Source of the DNA: Lentinus brumalis
Lineage: Eukaryota > Basidiomycota > Agaricomycetes > Polyporales > Polyporaceae
Reading direction: 5' to 3'
Assembly: GCA_001792895.1 (NCBI GenBank)
Contig: MARA01000007.1
Location: 1,116,001 to 1,180,000, forward strand
DNA: 64,000 bases
Below the pieces are notes generated by a model. It was not told the DNA's origin. It was given only the letters and a program-made list of their open reading frames with translations, and searched no databases. The translations under genes and the position numbers were made by a program. Of the stretch, positions 9,847 through 19,509 are shown in pieces (within the stretch, counting starts at the first letter, position 1; each line of letters starts with the position of its first letter).

Positions 9847-11946
9847 TCACGTAGTAGTCTGCCGTCTTCTGAAAAGGATCTCCGCCTTCGGATCCGGGAT
9901 GAGGTTCATCCCGAAGCAGAAGTTATCTGGCCGGGGACCGTCGCCAGGAAGCTTGAGGTCGTAATTGAGGACAACGTACGCGAGCATCGCCTTCAGCTCG
10001 TTGGCTGCGAAGAACCGCCCAGGGCTGCGACGAGGTGGTCAATTCACGGTCCAGATCGCAGGGACAAGGACCGTACCATGCGTGCTTGCCATGTCCGAAG
10101 GACATATAGTCGAGAGAGGTGTGGACGAGGTGATGCTTCGTGCCCTCGCCCTCGGCGGCCCGCATGCGCGCGAAACGGAACGGGTCGAAGGCAGAAGCGT
10201 TCTCGTATATGCCTTCATCATAGTGCGTTGGATACGACGCGGCGGCGATGAGCGTGCCCTTCGGAATGAACGTCCCGTCGAGGAGCGTAGTGTCCTTCAG
10301 TGCTTTGCGCGTGACCGCGGCTATGCACAAGTGAACGGATAAGAATTGGCAGCAGGGTTATAGTGGAAGCAAATGGCATACTGAGGGCGACGCCGTTCAC
10401 ACGCTGCGACTCCTTCAGGAAGCTATCGATCTTCCACATCTTTCCCATGGCTGCCTTCGTCCACCCTTCTGTGGCTACGATAGCCTCGACCTCGTCTCGC
10501 AGAGGCTGTATGTACTGGGGCTCGGCGGCAAGATGGAGCAGCGCGTGTGAGATGCTCTGGGCGTGCAGTAGATGATGAGCATGGGCACGAAGGAGAGCAT
10601 TCTAGGGTCGCCACGCACGCTTGACGAAGTATGAATAGCAGCGAAGTTCACGCCCATGATGCGTTTGGCCATCTGGTACTCCGTGTGTCGACGTGGAAGG
10701 GCCTCCTCCAGAACCCACTGCAACATATCGTTCTGATATCGTGAGCGTTAGGGCCCACGTACTGTACGCACGAACAGTGCAAACGGCGGAGCAGGCACTT
10801 ACAGGTTTCCCGAGGTAGTCGTCTCCATACGCCTCCAGTTTTGCCTTGCGTTCGTCCAGAAGTGGCTTGAGATGAACGAGAGAACGACGGAGGTTCTTCC
10901 TTGCAGCGCTGAAACACTCTGCCAGGAAACTGAAGAAGTTGGGTCAGGCGAGCTCGAGCACAGACGGTAGGATACGTACGGTCTCATTACAACCGGTGCA
11001 AGACCCAGAAGGTACATATCTTTGACTACGTCAAGCGTGAACTGGATTGCCAAGGTGAGGAATTCCTCGTTACGACCTGGGGCAGATTACAGTTTAGTGT
11101 ATGGGGAGACGACTCAAAGACGCACAGGCCGGTAGCCCGACGAAGACTCGGTTACTAGCGCGGGCGATGATCTTCTGCGTGACATCGAGTATCTTCACCT
11201 TGTCCCATTCCGACTCTGCGCACCGATCGATCCCTGTGAAACATCGTGAACGCTGAGAGGACAGGAACGCTCACTATCGCCTTCCTGAGGACAGATGTAT
11301 TCAGGGACAGCCAAGCCCAGTTCGTCGATGACATCCGGAAGGACGGCGGCCAGCGACCTCATGAGCTTGTCCCGAATGAGGTCAATGTGATAGGGATCGT
11401 CGATTGTGTCGCGTCCAAGGGTAAACCGAGTTTGAAGGGTCTCCGGGCGCCCCTCAGACATGAACGGGGTAGTCGAGCGACGCACGTACCTCTTCAGAGC
11501 CTTCAATGAATGATAGCTCGTCATCTGGCCGCTTCCTCAAATCGTCCACCATCCGATGCCCAGACACCACGACGAACCATTGGTCGAAGAGGGCGACTTT
11601 GCACGCAGAACCATGGTACTAGTCGTGCATGACGGGCCGACCAGTCGCCGTCAGATGGAACTGTCCGCAGAAGGCGCATGAGCGACACTCTTACCTGCGC
11701 ATACCCCTCAGAGAGTATGGCTTTCGGTTCACGTAGGAAGCGGAAGGCGCTCCAGTAGGACAGGATGGGTGCGGACGGGCCACCGACAGTCGGGATCTTC
11801 CTAAGCTGTATACACAGCGCGCAGTTAGTGCTTGCTCTCACAATGCGTGTAATATTGCGTACCGGGTCGGAACGCCATCGCATGATGTATGCAACGACAA
11901 CGACTGCAAGCAGAGCACATAGGACGGTAGTACGTTGGTCCTCCAT
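9847..11946 (-). CDS. Cytochrome P450, cassette copy A
   Basis: Complete P450 with about ten short introns, all of which close in frame. An N-terminal hydrophobic anchor (MEDQRTTVLCALLAVVVVAY) is followed by a short IPTVGGPSAPILSYW hinge. An I-helix-region segment ends in AAIHTSSS. The K-helix ESQRVNG is followed by RKALKDTTLLDGT, the PERF-like region AFDPFRFARMR and the heme loop FGHGKHACPGRFFAANE. The Cys codon is split by the last intron. The stop is at 9847-9849. This organisation (HACPGRFFA, tail LFRRRQ) resembles fungal ent-kaurene-oxidase-like and CYP512-like enzymes, an inference only. It is paralogous to the P450 at 40342-42417, not to the OrdA-like pair. It lies downstream of, and in the same orientation as, LYR copy A. 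Confidence 0.9.
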
Positions 11947-12296
11947 CCTGCGCGAGAGTGTGTGTACTGGCTGCGGGACTCTAGGGGAATGGATTATGTA
12001 TGTCCCTGAAATTCCTCACATGCTCGGCCATTGATATGTCGATACCAGGGCGGCACGTAAATGATCTTACCCTCTGTCCGGCCGTACCTCCGAGAAGCCA
12101 TTCAAGTCGTTCTCACACTGTCCTTGAGCGACGAAGTGCCTTCCTGTCTGGACGTCCATATATAGCTCCGCCGAGGTGCTCGCATACCACGGAAAGGCCT
12201 GACCAGATCATGCCCCCGGGCACTTGTGCCAAGCATGGATAAGCTCGTCCATCGCAAGAGACGGGGTTCAGTAACTCACACGCTACCAAAACAAGG
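11947..12296. other. Spacer between LYR and P450 in cassette copy A
   Basis: 350 bases between the LYR stop and the P450 start. It corresponds to 39856-40341 in the inverted copy. The first bases after the LYR stop look alike in both copies and similarity then fades. No gene inside. Confidence 0.5.
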
Positions 12297-13656
12297 TCAA
12301 CTACCGGCCTCCGAACTAGCCCTCCGCCGTTCGTTCTCTTGAGCGATTTCATCCGCTACTTTGTCCAAGGTCTCTCGATTCTGCGGCTGGCCCAGCTCCA
12401 CCTTCCCCGCCTCACCGTCCCTCAACCTGAATCCCAGCCTGCGCTTCACATGGCCAACATACCCGACCTCGCTCGCACCACGCGCAACGCGGTCCATCCG
12501 CCTCTGCTCGTCCGTCATCAGAGCGAGGACATGCGCCGGCGGGCCCTGCCGCATTCGCTTCGACAGGCGGTTCGTCATCTCTCCCCGTCGCTCCCGCTCG
12601 CCTTCCCGAGTCTTGTTCCGGATCTTCTCTCGTCGCGCCTCCTTGATCGCCTCCAGCATCTCAGACGGATAGGGCGCATTCAGGCGAGCCTTCTCCCGCT
12701 GGAACGCTTCAGACACGCTGTCCATGCTTTGCTTGATGGGTTCACCTTGAGCCGAAGCCAGTCAGTATATTGATCGCTCTGAAGCAGGTCAATTGGGCAC
12801 ATACGCCAGCCGTTATGATCATCGGTGAAGACTCGGGTGAGCTGCGCGCCCTCTGCGGAACTGGAGACAGCAAGAGCGCGCTCGAAGTGGCCCTCGGCAT
12901 TGAGTAATGTGAGGTCCTCTTGACAGGCTTCGTGTCGCGCCATACGACGCACGCGGGCCTTACGTCTGGAGGTAATCATGCCAGTGATGTGCAGAGGTTG
13001 GGGGACGAGGCGGGGGAGGGGACCGTTGTAGAGACTCGGGCGCAAATAGGCCCCAGTCATGATGGGACGCGTTCGCATCCTCTCGTACCAGGTCTAGAGG
13101 TCGTCTGTGAGAGGCAGACAGCTCAAGGTACCCGCGTTGTACGCACCAATTCCTCGTCGTAGACCTTGTCCACCTCAGTCTGTGCCCACGCGCCCTCAAG
13201 CATCCTGCTATACCGAGCACACACGGCCTGGAGATGTGCATCGCCAGAGCGAGCCTCCCGGAAGATATCCCACCACTTTGGCCATGACACAGTCTGTCAA
13301 CCCGGCTGTCAGCAAAACGGGACAAAAACGCACCTTGTGGGCCGTCCTCAACTCTCGGGTAACATCACCTTGCGCACGCAAAGCCTTACGACTGTGAAAG
13401 AACACTCGCATCCGCGACCTGATCTTGACACGGTCCACATCAACTTCGATTCCGCCCAACTTATCCGCAGGGAACGTACCGTCTCAGTCGGCGCATCGCG
13501 CATGAGTCCTCTGTACAACGTCCATAGCGTCGGGAGTCGATGTGCCCGCAGTCTTGTCAAAGGTGCGCGGAAATGCGTCGGACGGAGTTCAGAGACGAGC
13601 GCCGCAAGCCGGGCACGATGAGCAAGAGACTCTGGCGGAGGAGCTGGCACGTTCAT
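12297..13656 (-). CDS. LYR-motif protein, Cup1-like (cassette copy A)
   Basis: Five exons (13480-13656, 13334-13423, 13147-13275, 12805-13093 and 12297-12745) give exactly 377 residues. Near residue 45 there is an LYR motif in PTLWTLYRGLMRDAP, as in the Cup1-like N-terminal family. LYR proteins are small mitochondrial factors that dock the acyl carrier protein and help respiratory-complex or Fe-S assembly. Further on are RPIMTGAYLRPSLYNGPLPR and PLHITGMI blocks, then a very basic, Arg/Glu-rich helical C-terminus. The acceptor of intron 2 is placed at CAAAG before TGG TGG because that restores the family sequence HK-WWD. The copy at 38496-39855 has the same five exons of the same lengths. ATG 13656 matches the start in that copy. 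Confidence 0.88.
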
Positions 13657-13970
13657 GCACAAGTAGACACAGGCTATATGTCGCGACAGAAAATTAATCC
13701 ATGTGATGATCTAGGTCCTGACTCTGAGCGTATGCAGACGATGGGGTGGTCGAGTTGTAAGTAAGTAGTAGATGTTCGTTGGGCGTTCGACGCGGAAGCA
13801 ATCGGGCGCTTCACGGTGACACCACTCCTCCTCCCGCGACCGGAACGATTCAACGAAAAGTCATACATATGCTCTAGTGCGCCGGCAGCTGAACAACGTG
13901 ACCAGCATATGCTACAAGAAAATAGATTACAAGGATAAGTATCCTGGGAGGGTGCCGCACGACCCATTGA
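13657..13970. other. Intergenic, 5' of LYR copy A and 3' of aspartic protease
   Basis: Presumed promoter of LYR copy A. Similarity with the region upstream of copy B is weak beyond about 25 bases, so the duplication boundary lies close to the start codon. Confidence 0.45.
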
Positions 13971-15527
13971 TCAAGAGAGCTCAGCAAATCCGACAGAGTT
14001 CTTGTCGATAGAGAAGACGCTGTACACGTTCTTCATGAAGCTGAAAGCATTGTCAGGTTCAAGTCAGCAGAAGACGGTTCAAGTTCTGACTTACGTGTCG
14101 CCCACAAGCCAGACGTTGTCTCCGAGTCCTAGGTCCATGGCTATGATGGCGGCAACACAATCACTCGAGCCCTCTTCCACCTGGCCAAGGTTGAAGCTAC
14201 AGAGCATATCAGCATATACCTCCATGGACCATTGCAGAAGCCGTGGTATATGCAACGCTCACCTATCGGCACTGATGGCCCACGTCTTCCCACCCCAGCT
14301 GAGCGCAACCTGTGGGGCCGCGCTGCACGGGAAGGTGTAGAAGCCTTGCTCCAATTGCTGAGCACCTTGGATATTCTGGTAGAACGCGTCCGCGTCGTTG
14401 GGAGTCACAGCAATGAGTGTTGTCCCAGAGTCAATGATCGTGATGAGCTGGCTGGCCGCTGCTTTCCCGTCGACTGTAACGGCGCCGTTGTCGATCGCCC
14501 AGAATCCAGTGTCGGACACCACGGGGTGGAACTCGATATCACCGGTGTAGAGCTTGCTGTTCGTGCCACCGATGAACAGCTCCGAGCCGGGTTTGGCGAG
14601 CTTGAAGGCGAATGAACCCTCCTTCACTTTTCCTTGCTGCACGGCGCTGGAGAAGAACGGAGTCTGGGGGGCCTCGTCAGTTCTCATGCAGAGGATGAGA
14701 CCCTCTGGTCGCGTACCCCTTTCAATTCCGACAAAGCAGGCAGGCCCATTCCCAGAAGACCGTCAATGGGCTGGCTTTGGAATTCGGCGGATTCCTGCGT
14801 CACTGCTGCGAGATACTGCTTGGTCACGGTGACCCCGCCGACGGTCACTGAGAGATAGACAAGTCAGTCTTCTATCTGATGTACCAGAAGCAGAACGTCC
14901 ATACCTGTATCAGTGTAGGGAGTCCCAGACGAGGAGGATCCATCGCCGTAGCTGATCGAGAACGAACCCTGTTGCTTCGTGCTCTGAGACGACTTGGACG
15001 GGTTGTACTTGTTGTGCTTTCCACAGCTTTTGCATGATGACGACGGGACCCAGAGATCCGACGAGCCAGTGTCAAAGGTCACGATGAACTTCTGTGCGGG
15101 GCTGCCGATGGAGACAGCGCCCGACCACGACACGTCGTCGCCCTGGTCGGCGAGCGGCACACCCCCGCGCTTCTGTGGCACTGGCAGCGCAATTGACCTG
15201 TTCCCGGCGGTCCCAGGGAAGAAGCCGCTTCCCCCCTTCTTCTCGATGGTGATGAGGTTTTGACGATGCTTGCTGTCAGAGCCGTATATTATCAGTCATG
15301 CAACATGAGATTGTGCACGAATGGTGAACGCACTTCTGGAGCTTGACGACCTCACGGACGCCGGCGTCGTAGTTGAAGACACCGTTCGCGCTGGTGACTG
15401 TGCTACGCTGCTGCAGAGGGATCCTGACACCGGATACGGGCTGCTTCGCATCGCGTACAACCTCAAGGGGATTACCGGACACAAGGAGAGAGAGAGCGAC
15501 AGCGACGAGGGTGGCTTTGCAGAACAT
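13971..15527 (-). CDS. Secreted pepsin-like aspartic protease (A1 family)
   Basis: Endopeptidase of the pepsin fold, secreted as a zymogen and active at acid pH. Six exons close in frame (15334-15527, 14905-15272, 14717-14847, 14263-14663, 14095-14196 and 13971-14040), giving 421 residues. A signal peptide (ATLVAVALSLLVSG) is followed by a propeptide of about 80 residues. Both catalytic motifs are present: FDTGSSDLW and IDSGTTLI. The flap region reads SYGDGSSSSGTPYTDT, and the C-terminus has the usual disulfide-rich FNLG...DCV block and ends FAELS. It is close to polyporopepsin-type basidiomycete enzymes. The start codon lies directly before the hydrophobic core. The gene is divergent from the F-box gene. 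Confidence 0.95.
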
Positions 15528-16421
15528 GATGTGGTATGCAAGTCGTATAGGCAGCGAGCGGTGGTGACCTCTTGGAGACTGAGAAGGGAAGTAGAGCAGG
15601 AGCGGGCCTGTTGCTGAGAACGCCCTACTGTGAGGGACTTATATGGTGCAAGAATTCGTTCAAAGTTTGACGAACAAACACCGCTCGCTGCATTGCAGTA
15701 CGCGGAAGCCTAGTGCATTGCCAGTGGCGACGGACATAGAAGGCGAACTCCCGAGTGTGGTTCGAGATCGATGACCGTCACCATTGAAACAGATAGATGA
15801 CATGCAAGCTTGAAGTGAGATGAACTGACAGGGTCGACGCTTCAGTTACAGGATAAGTTGCAACTGGAGAACCACATACTCTCAACGGGACATTCCGGGC
15901 ATGCCTGCCGCCGTTGTCAAGGAACGTTCACAAGGAACCGAGACTTCTTCAAGTTGTGGCGCTGCAATATGGTTTTTATATGGAGACCCACTCCGGTCAG
16001 CATCGCGTCCGTCCTGTCAAGGAGCCTGATGATATCCGATGCACGGCTCAGGCTGTGGGCGGAGCTCTACAGATCCACATCTGTGCAATGGCAGTTAAGA
16101 TGATGACAGGCTCAGGAACTATGAATGCTCGTTAATTCGGAGTAGATGTCAGAGTTCGAGTACTTTGGGGTTCAACGTTCACCGACGGGGTTTCCACAAC
16201 GTGGTAGGGAGGAGGAGGAGCCCGGCGCCTGTTAGGCTCACGGATCCATTCCTTCTCCCTCAGGAAGGAGACCTGCTGAGTTTCCCCGCGATTCGGTGAC
16301 ACAGTGGAACGTTCAGCCCTGACTGCAGGCATCGTAAGAGTAAGTACTTGTTGATTGCTTCACCTTGAGAGGACCTCATCATTCACGTTCGTTCCTACTA
16401 CCTACAGGGATCACATTCCCG
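15528..16421. other. Divergent promoter region, aspartic protease and F-box gene
   Basis: No coding features. A GTAAGT near 16341 and a CTACCTACAG just before the F-box start suggest a 5'-UTR intron for the F-box gene. Confidence 0.45.
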
Positions 16422-18191
16422 ATGGATACCCCAATGGAAGATGGGGCTTCTACCTACCTGCCCGTCTCAAACCCATGGTCCTATATATCGCACGAAGACA
16501 AAGCAGCTCTGGACGGGCAGCCCCTCTCGGAGATCCAGCGTCGCTCCCGCGACATGATTAAGAGGCACCAGGATTACTTGATTGCGCTGTCCACCATCCA
16601 CAACGCCGCCTCACCTATCCACGCGCTATTACCACCCGAACTTCTCATCAACATCTTCGCGATACTACCGATCGAGGACCTGAGGGACGCCAGACTCACT
16701 CTCGTGTGTCGCAGGTGGCGCGACCTCCTCCTCCGTACTCCGGAGTTTTGGGCGAACCTCCTGGCCGTCATCCGCCATCAAGACATCAAGGATGACTTCT
16801 TGGCCACCATGTCGCAGCGGTCGTATCCTCGGCGGTTGTCCCTGAACATGGGTATCAAGCTCCTCCAGGCCCCACAGTTCGCGCCTCACCTCATCCGCAT
16901 CTCTTCGCTCCGTGTGGACGTGATCGGCGGCTGGTACGAGCGACTGCACGACCTTCTCAAACAGCGTCGCCTGCCGACCCTGGAATCCTTGACGGTAGAC
17001 CTGTTCATTGCTGACGGTCCGAAGCTCACCGAGATGTGCCAACAGCTCGGTCGCTGTACCGACGATGATCTTCCCTGCCTTCGTCACCTCCGCATTCCCG
17101 GAGAGCTGTTTGCGTTCCTCTACTCCATCACCCAGCTCAAATCTCTAGTCATATCCAGACTGGAATACCTGCCCGACTTCACCGCTTCGGGCTACACCGC
17201 GAGCCTCGTCAGCGCTATCAGACGGTGCACCACTCTGCAAACCCTGCGCGTAGAGTCGCTTCCAGGCGACGGTTGGGAAGATATCGAACAGCCGCAGTCG
17301 GATTCCGCCCCTGTCCCCTTCCCAGACCTCCGGATGCTCGAAATTGTCCTCTCACACGATCATGCGCCTCTGGCGAACGTCCTGCAGCACCTCGTACAAC
17401 ACATCGTCCCCCCGCACGTCGCGCGCATACGACTGGTCTCAGGCAGGACAGATTCCCCCATCTCCATCATGTTGCCGGCATACCCGCTCACGGAGAAGCC
17501 CCAAGGCAAGATCGTCGTCTACGTCGACGTCACCGGCGCGGGGCCGCTCACGTTGACCGTCCTCGTCGACAACCGCGAGCTCGTCGAGGTCAAGGTCACC
17601 CCTCCCGGCCAAGAGACAGACATTCCGCCTCCCGAGCCCATCACAGCTTCCCTCGTCCGATACATGCGGTTCATCATGCAACAATACGTAGTGTTCATCC
17701 AGGATATCAACACCCTCGAGGTCCACTACGGTCTCAACCGCTCTATCACGCGGGAAGATATCAGATTGCTCCTAGGACTTTCCCCGTCAATGAAGTCTCT
17801 TACACTCCACGGATGGCTGCCATCGCAATACGACGCCATCGACACCGATAATGGACCCGAGAATCAACAGGATCTGCTCGGAGCGCTGTGTACCACGTCT
17901 CAACCTGACGGCGATATCCCTTGCCCCTCCTTGCGGGAGCTGGAGTTCATTTGCGAAGGTCCCATGCCACCAGCGAAGAGTTTGGCGGCTCGAATCGCCG
18001 CAGTGTTGTCTGCGCGAGAGGCCGTGTCCGCTACCCGGCTCGATCTCTTCACCCTTCAGGGGTACCCCCGGGACGCAGCGGCTGAGGCATCCGGGGAGAA
18101 CGATATAACGGAGGAGTTGGTAGAGGTGGTCAGGCCGCTGGTGGATACGCTGAAGCTCACTGGCGATGTCTCTATGGAGGAGGATGCTTAG
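16422..18191 (+). CDS. F-box domain protein
   Basis: A single 1,770-base exon, 589 residues. An F-box lies near residues 65-105 (HALLPPELLINIFAILP, then LVCRRWRDLLLRTPEFW). It would bind Skp1 in an SCF ubiquitin ligase. The remainder looks like degenerate leucine-rich sequence, with repeated LxxLxL patterns such as LPTLESLTVDL and LRMLEIVLS. This is the common layout of the expanded basidiomycete F-box family, whose targets are mostly unknown. The frame is open upstream to 16365, but the first ATG is at 16422. A 3' splice-like CTACAG ends at 16408, compatible with an intron in the 5' UTR. It is unusual here in having no coding intron. Confidence 0.88.
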   Translation: MDTPMEDGASTYLPVSNPWSYISHEDKAALDGQPLSEIQRRSRDMIKRHQDYLIALSTIHNAASPIHALLPPELLINIFAILPIEDLRDARLTLVCRRWRDLLLRTPEFWANLLAVIRHQDIKDDFLATMSQRSYPRRLSLNMGIKLLQAPQFAPHLIRISSLRVDVIGGWYERLHDLLKQRRLPTLESLTVDLFIADGPKLTEMCQQLGRCTDDDLPCLRHLRIPGELFAFLYSITQLKSLVISRLEYLPDFTASGYTASLVSAIRRCTTLQTLRVESLPGDGWEDIEQPQSDSAPVPFPDLRMLEIVLSHDHAPLANVLQHLVQHIVPPHVARIRLVSGRTDSPISIMLPAYPLTEKPQGKIVVYVDVTGAGPLTLTVLVDNRELVEVKVTPPGQETDIPPPEPITASLVRYMRFIMQQYVVFIQDINTLEVHYGLNRSITREDIRLLLGLSPSMKSLTLHGWLPSQYDAIDTDNGPENQQDLLGALCTTSQPDGDIPCPSLRELEFICEGPMPPAKSLAARIAAVLSAREAVSATRLDLFTLQGYPRDAAAEASGENDITEELVEVVRPLVDTLKLTGDVSMEEDA

Positions 18192-18471
18192 TAGAGAGGT
18201 CCACCGATTGATCCTGGTGGTCTCAGCAGCGCATTGAGGCACCCTGGCCGACGCTCGAAGGCACCAGACACACCGCACATGAGGAAATGGTATGCATTTA
18301 TACAGTTCTACGCCACTTCTTCCGCTCCGGGATAGGTCAACAAAGTTCATTTGTTATGGTTAAAGCCGCCAATGGCCAGCAGGGATCATCCGAAGCGCGG
18401 TCCGATTCTCGTCAATAAACAAAGCGTACGGGTTGTGGGAAGTCGGAGGATACGGGCGTCGGGTCGTGTGC

Positions 18472-19219
18472 TCAGTGACCTCGCGAGACCTTGTCGAGCA
18501 CTGCGAACAAGGAGGAGAGCGCAAATGAGCAACGCAGATATCCGCGACAGGGTGAACGACGTACCGCTCTCGTGCGCAACCTCGCTGAAGTCCGTTCCCT
18601 GGATCTCGGCAGCGATGCCGACGAGCGAGCGCCGCAGCGCGTCCTTGGAGGACGCGAACAACATCTTCTGCTTCACCTTCGAGTCGTCGGGCGACCTGAT
18701 CAATGCGATCGCATGCGCACAGACACACGCGCGTCGCGTAGATAAGACAGGCAGCCGTCAGCGATCTCCGTGTTCCGTCTTCCGCACAGGGCGCCGCACC
18801 CGCCGCGCGGTGGCGAAAACCGGGGCCACGTTGGCAGGGATGCAGGGGCGGAATGAAGGCGAGTGCGGCGCAGGGGATAGAAAGATCGACGAGCGAGCAC
18901 TCACCACGAGAAGAACGTAATCTTGCTCCGCTTGCCGCCATCCTCCTTCTCGAAGTCAAAGTCGTAGACTGCCCACCTGCAGTCCTGCTCGGGGAGGTCG
19001 GCGATGAAATCGTCGTACGAGGAGCTGAGCCCGCCCTTCTTCTCGACAACAATCTCGGTGTTGTCCTTGTTGAGCGTGAAGATGATGTACTTGTTCTTCT
19101 TCCCGAGCTTGAGCTCCTGGTACGCCTCGAGACAATCTGGGTTCACGCCGACACCGGAAGACTGCGCGATGGTGTGAGCGCGCGGGTGGCGATAGAAGAG
19201 ACAGCGCAACACATACCAT
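18472..19219 (-). CDS. COF1: Cofilin / ADF, actin-severing protein
   Basis: Cofilin binds ADP-actin and severs and depolymerises filaments. Four exons: 19217-19219, 18905-19161, 18565-18695 and 18472-18500. The first coding exon is the ATG alone, followed directly by GTATGT. The product is 139 residues. The regulatory N-terminus reads [11 protein letters not shown]. The core has [33 protein letters not shown] and the actin-binding helix [15 protein letters not shown], and the tail is [10 protein letters not shown], as in yeast cofilin. The length and every motif are typical. It is transcribed in the same direction as alpha-actinin, 290 bases upstream, so two actin-binding proteins sit side by side. 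Confidence 0.95.
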
Positions 19220-19509
19220 GGCTGTAAGATGAGAGGGGGATGTGGTGGCACTGGAGGAGGTAGAGGTCACAGGGAGGACTGCTGCTATAAGTATATCACG
19301 ATGGCCGACAACGGCGATTGCCGCGCTCTGATTGGGCAAGGCGGTGGCTCTAGCCTGTGTCTCTGCGCGTCGTCTTTCCGTCCCTCTGTATAGCGTTCGT
19401 AGTAGATACAGTATTCTACATATGCTGTAGCGTAGGTATGTCCGAGAACCAGCAAACAAATCCCCGCCACAGCTCCCAGTACATTCACGTTGACGACTCG
19501 GCGACAGCG

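Noticed and set aside
12339..12773. Plus-strand open frame of 144 codons in LYR copy A (and its mirror at 39244-39702)
   Set aside because: It is the antisense of the conserved LYR exon 5. Its presence in both copies reflects the duplication, not a second gene.
13276..13333. Apparent defect in the LYR gene, where the obvious acceptor GACAG gives the wrong frame
   Set aside because: The acceptor a few bases later (CAAAG before TGG TGG) restores the frame, and the same solution works in both copies.
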